Part shown: in pieces, positions 7,389 to 9,408 of the stretch
Numbering within the stretch: position 1 is the stretch's first letter
How the letters are laid out: each line of letters begins with the position of its first letter
Source of the DNA: Streptomyces sp. NRRL F-5630
GTDB taxonomy: Bacteria; Actinomycetota; Actinomycetes; Streptomycetales; Streptomycetaceae
Assembly (NCBI RefSeq): GCF_000719475.1
Contig: NZ_JOGO01000123.1
Span: 1-9,408, forward strand
DNA: 9,408 nt
Direction: 5' to 3'
Translations under genes and position numbers: made by a program
The notes under the pieces: model-generated
What the model was told of the DNA's origin: nothing
Database searches by the model: none
Seen by the model: the letters and a program-made list of their open reading frames with translations, nothing else

Positions 7389-7403
7389 ACAGCCTGTGGA
7401 CAA
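7386..7403 (-). promoter_or_regulatory. Inverted repeat with DnaA box overlapping the ribosome binding site
   Basis: TCCACAG (7386-7392) and CTGTGGA (7394-7400) are exact complements around one base. TGTGGACAA at 7395-7403 is the complement of TTGTCCACA, the preferred streptomycete DnaA box. In the mRNA the stem would end inside the Shine-Dalgarno sequence, so a hairpin could dampen translation; on DNA it could be a protein site. Confidence 0.4.
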
Positions 7404-7623
7404 CCCAGTCGCGCAGGAGAGTTCCGCCGGAAGGTCCCGCCGCTTCCGCCCATGCTGCCACGAAGAAGCCCTCCTCCGGGGGGTACGGTCGCGCGTCGCG
7501 GTGTGCCCGAACCTGCGGGGTGGGGGCGGTGCGCGCACGTGCGGAGTGACACATGCGCCGGGTGAATGCGCCCCCGGCACAGACCACTTGGCCGTACTCC
7601 GCCCCCGCCCAGGGAGCGGACGG

Positions 7624-7653
7624 GCGAACTCCCCTGCTTGCAGCAGAGTTCGC
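7624..7653. repeat. Long stem-loop about 245 bases upstream of the cyclase-like gene
   Basis: GCGAACTC (7624-7631) pairs with GAGTTCGC (7646-7653), and inside it TGCT (7635-7638) pairs with AGCA (7642-7645) around loop TGC. Three C bases bulge on one side. This gives 12 base pairs in total. It could be a 5' leader element of the cyclase-like gene, an operator, or a terminator for a transcript from further right. Confidence 0.45.
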
Positions 7654-8174
7654 GCCAAGAAGTGGGGAACGGATCGTCGCGGTGACCGGCTGCGGCGGCG
7701 GTTCGGGGGACGGAGCGAGGCGTTGCGGCAGTAATGGGTGGCGGTCGACGGGGCGACGGGTCGGGTGGAGGGGTACGGGAAGAGAGCGCTTCGGTGGACA
7801 TCGTGCGCCACGGCGGGCGTGTGGGACCCGCTTGTCCCCGTCCGAAGGGCTGCCAGAAGAAGCGGGCGCGGGGTGGAGACCGAAGGAATTCGGCCAATTA
7901 CGGTGCGAGGCAAAGCGCGTGCGGGGGCGGGTGTGACGCTCTCCGACGGGGCCCGGGACAGCGCCCGGCAGGGGCGGGGCGGGGTGTGCGTTCCCCGTTC
8001 ATACGTCTTCATCGAGTGCGGAACGGGCAGCCTTCCCGGCGCTCGCGGCCCGACTTCAAGGACGTCGCACCTGGGCGACCACCGGAACCGGCCGTCACCG
8101 CACGCCCTCACACACGCCCGCCGCGCGCCCCAAAGCACCCGCCGGCCCTGGCACTCCGCATCCGGCACCCACCT

Positions 8175-8191
8175 GTCACCAAGCGGTCACC
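8175..8191 (+). promoter_or_regulatory. GTCACC direct repeat with 11-bp spacing
   Basis: GTCACC at 8175-8180 and again at 8186-8191, exactly one helical turn apart. Response regulators of the OmpR group in actinomycetes (PhoP, GlnR, MtrA) bind tandem half-sites with this spacing, and GTnAC-type half-sites are known for GlnR and MtrA. A further single GTCACC is at 8094-8099. Which protein, if any, binds is unknown. Confidence 0.3.
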
Positions 8192-8307
8192 AGCCCGGGT
8201 GCGGAGGTCCCGGCCGGGGCCACCAGGCCGTTGCGGACGGCAAGTGGAAGGCCCGTCTGCGGCCCGTGAGGACCCGGCCGGAATGCGGGCTTGGCGGATT
8301 CCTGAGT

Positions 8308-8364
8308 GAAGTTGGCCAGCAATAGGCGAAGTTGGGAAGGGTTGGCAAGCTGATGGCGAGTTGG
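8308..8364 (+). repeat. Phased GTTGG repeats, possible operator array
   Basis: GTTGG starts at 8311, 8331, 8341 and 8360, spacings of 20, 10 and 19 bases; the first two are preceded by the same bases (GAAGTTGG). The region is less GC-rich than its surroundings. Near-helical phasing of a repeated pentamer suggests a binding array for a regulator that uses direct repeats. No gene start is seen within 300 bases on either side. Confidence 0.4.
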
Positions 8365-8415
8365 TCGCACGGTGGCGGATGGCGGACGGAAGGGGTTACG
8401 GCCCGCTGGGGGGCA

Positions 8416-8450
8416 CGGGGTACCGCGGCGGGGCGAGTCGAGGTACCCCG
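8416..8450. repeat. 9-bp inverted repeat with 17-base spacer
   Basis: CGGGGTACC (8416-8424) and GGTACCCCG (8442-8450) are exact complements. Around it, GGGCGAGTCG occurs at 8431-8440 and 8471-8480, and CCGCTGGGGGGC at 8403-8414 and 8483-8494, so a block of about 90 bases is unusually repetitive. It could be an operator, a hairpin or a decayed element end; no target duplication is visible. Confidence 0.4.
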
Positions 8451-8662
8451 GGTGGGGAGGTGAGCTGCGTGGGCGAGTCGTTCCGCTGGGGGGCGGGAAC
8501 CGGTCGCGGCGGGCAGGCCAGGGGCATGTGCCCGGGAAAGTGGCGGGGCGGAGACCGCACCAGGCGGGCCGACGGCGCACGGAGATGGGGGCTACGTGGT
8601 CCCGTACCGCCTTCGCCGTGGCTTCCGTGTCCTGCGGGCGGCCGCCTCGGCCCGACTTGCTC

Positions 8663-8710
8663 GGCGCGCCCTGACGCGGAGGAGGGCGCGCCTCGCGGCG
8701 GAGGCGAGGC
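8663..8710. terminator. Two adjacent GC hairpins, possible bidirectional terminator
   Basis: GGCGCGCCCT (8663-8672) pairs with AGGGCGCGCC (8683-8692) over a ten-base loop. Next to it, GCCTCGC (8690-8696) pairs with GCGAGGC (8704-8710) over a seven-base loop. The two overlap by three bases so only one full form can exist at a time. There is no U tract and no gene end beside it, so the terminator reading is uncertain. Confidence 0.35.
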
Positions 8711-8940
8711 CCTGCGCGTACAGCACCCCGCGGGCCCCGATGCACCGCGCCCGGGCCGCGCCCCGCCCTGGGCAGCCCCCCGCCGCATCTCCCCAGCGGA
8801 CCCCCGGCGCCACGGCCCAGCCCCGAGCCACCCCAGCCGCCCATGCACCGCCGTACCGGCTCGGGTGCCGACGTGCCCTCGTGCCGGTCCGCGCTTTGGG
8901 AAGTCCCGGGCGGTGGGCCGGCGCACCCCGGAAACGCGCG

Positions 8941-9036
8941 CGGTCCGGGAGGCGCCGTTCACCTCCCGGACCGGTCCGCCGTCCGCGGGGATGAGGACGG
9001 CGGTCTCCCCCGACCCGCTGTGTCACTTTCAGCGGG
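8941..9036 (-). ncRNA. Candidate small structured RNA: three consecutive perfect stem-loops
   Basis: Reading the - strand 5' to 3': stem 1 pairs 9030-9036 with 9014-9020 (7 bp, 9-base loop); stem 2 pairs 8995-9003 with 8976-8984 (9 bp, 10-base loop); stem 3 pairs 8962-8973 with 8941-8952 (12 bp, 9-base loop) and is terminator-like, followed a few bases later by TTT. All stems are perfect. A promoter-like pair at 9054-9082 would start transcription near 9047, giving an RNA of roughly 110 bases ending at stem 3. The + strand could form the mirror structures, and an alternative is simply a cluster of terminators. I recognise no known RNA family. Confidence 0.4.
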
Positions 9037-9053
9037 CCGACCCACGCCCCACC

Positions 9054-9082
9054 AATAAAGCCGCTGGTACGGGCCGTGTTAA
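9054..9082 (-). promoter_or_regulatory. Possible sigma-70-type promoter in front of the stem-loop cluster
   Basis: On the - strand TTAACA (9082-9077) differs from TTGACA by one base, and TTTATT (9059-9054) matches four of six bases of TATAAT. The spacer is exactly 17 bases. AT-rich hexamers are rare in this DNA. It points to the stem-loops at 8941-9036. Confidence 0.4.
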
Positions 9083-9408
9083 GAGCGCACGACCGGGCGC
9101 ACGGTGCCATGAACGGAGCGTGCGAGAAAGAGGTGAGGGCACGGGGCGTCGACGGGGGCGGACAGGGAACAGCCCGCAACCGACGACCCGCACGGAGCGC
9201 TCCCATCGGCCGTCCCTGGCGTTGACCGAGCCCGCCGGGCGCCCGGCGCTCCCGAACGACGCGCATCTCCGCACAGGGGAAGATCCAGCCCCCACACGGA
9301 GACGGCCCCACCCCGTACACCCACCGAAGCAGCCCTCGCCCGCCAGCGCGCCCCACCCCGTACCGCCGCCAGCTCGCCCCGCCCCGAAGCCTCCCACCGG
9401 AGCAGCCC

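Larger units (their letters stand above)
7379..9408. other. Two-kilobase stretch with no convincing gene
   Basis: Reading both strands I find no frame with recognisable protein motifs or a good start and ribosome binding site. Long open frames exist only because stop codons are rare in DNA of this composition; their translations are Arg/Pro/Gly-rich and match no family I know. A frame open from ATG 8991 (+) to the window's right edge without a stop has the same random look. No tRNA-like T-arm was seen. The stretch instead contains the inverted and direct repeats listed separately, and the upstream region of the cyclase-like gene, where no clear promoter hexamers are visible. Confidence 0.6.

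Noticed and set aside
6622..7461. Long frame from GTG 7461 overlapping the cyclase-like gene
   Set aside because: Despite the strong Shine-Dalgarno sequence, most of it lies on the same strand over a well-supported gene, and the translation is low-complexity Pro/Arg/Thr/Ser.
7534..7543. CGCACGTGCG palindrome upstream of the cyclase-like gene
   Set aside because: A 10-bp GC palindrome is expected by chance at this composition and has no partner element.
7734..8325. + strand frames in the gap as possible small genes or a lasso precursor
   Set aside because: No leader/core pattern with a penultimate Thr and a following Gly core, no ribosome binding site, and random composition.
8843..9058. 71-codon + strand frame overlapping the stem-loop cluster
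   Set aside because: No recognisable motif and no ribosome binding site; third-position GC is no higher than the local background.
8991..9408. Open + strand frame from ATG 8991 to the right edge with no stop codon
   Set aside because: Codon choice is irregular (several AT-ending codons early), there is no good ribosome binding site, and the translation is random-looking Arg/Pro-rich sequence. It could only be judged with sequence beyond the window.

Overview
The window is very GC-rich DNA, about three quarters G+C with strong third-position GC in the genes. The gene types are an AfsR/SARP-type regulator with an NB-ARC ATPase, an NPCBM secreted-type domain, a LysE-type exporter remnant and an asparagine-synthase-like protein. 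This points to Streptomyces or a close relative. That is inference from composition and gene families; there is no rRNA or other species marker here.

Layout. (1) 1-603, + strand: the C-terminal end of a protein with a proline-rich linker and an NPCBM domain, cut by the window edge. (2) 619-4125, - strand: a large AfsR/SARP-type regulator (winged helix, BTAD, NB-ARC ATPase, TPR-like C-terminus), convergent with gene 1 across 15 bases. It carries an unusual Pro/Thr-rich insert just after the Walker A motif. (3) 4126-4499: its upstream region, with a G-quadruplex-type tract, a DnaA-box-like site and small inverted repeats. (4) 4500-4958, - strand: a decayed, 5'-truncated LysE/RhtB-family exporter with several frameshifts and an in-frame stop. 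(5) 5066-7378, - strand: a 770-residue protein with the fold of asparagine synthetases and lasso-peptide macrolactam cyclases, in which both expected ATP-site motifs are altered. Hairpins follow its stop codon, and an inverted repeat with a perfect DnaA box overlaps its ribosome binding site. (6) 7379-9408: two kilobases with no convincing gene on either strand but with many perfect inverted and direct repeats. The most striking is three back-to-back stem-loops at 8941-9036, next to a possible - strand promoter at 9054-9082, which suggests a small structured RNA.

The genes do not form an obvious operon or biosynthetic cluster. The cyclase-like gene has no lasso precursor, leader-binding protein or leader peptidase near it, and the transporter next to it is dead. 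The most useful leads are the degenerate cyclase-like enzyme, the candidate small RNA, the operator-like repeats in the gene-free stretch and the insert in the regulator's ATPase.
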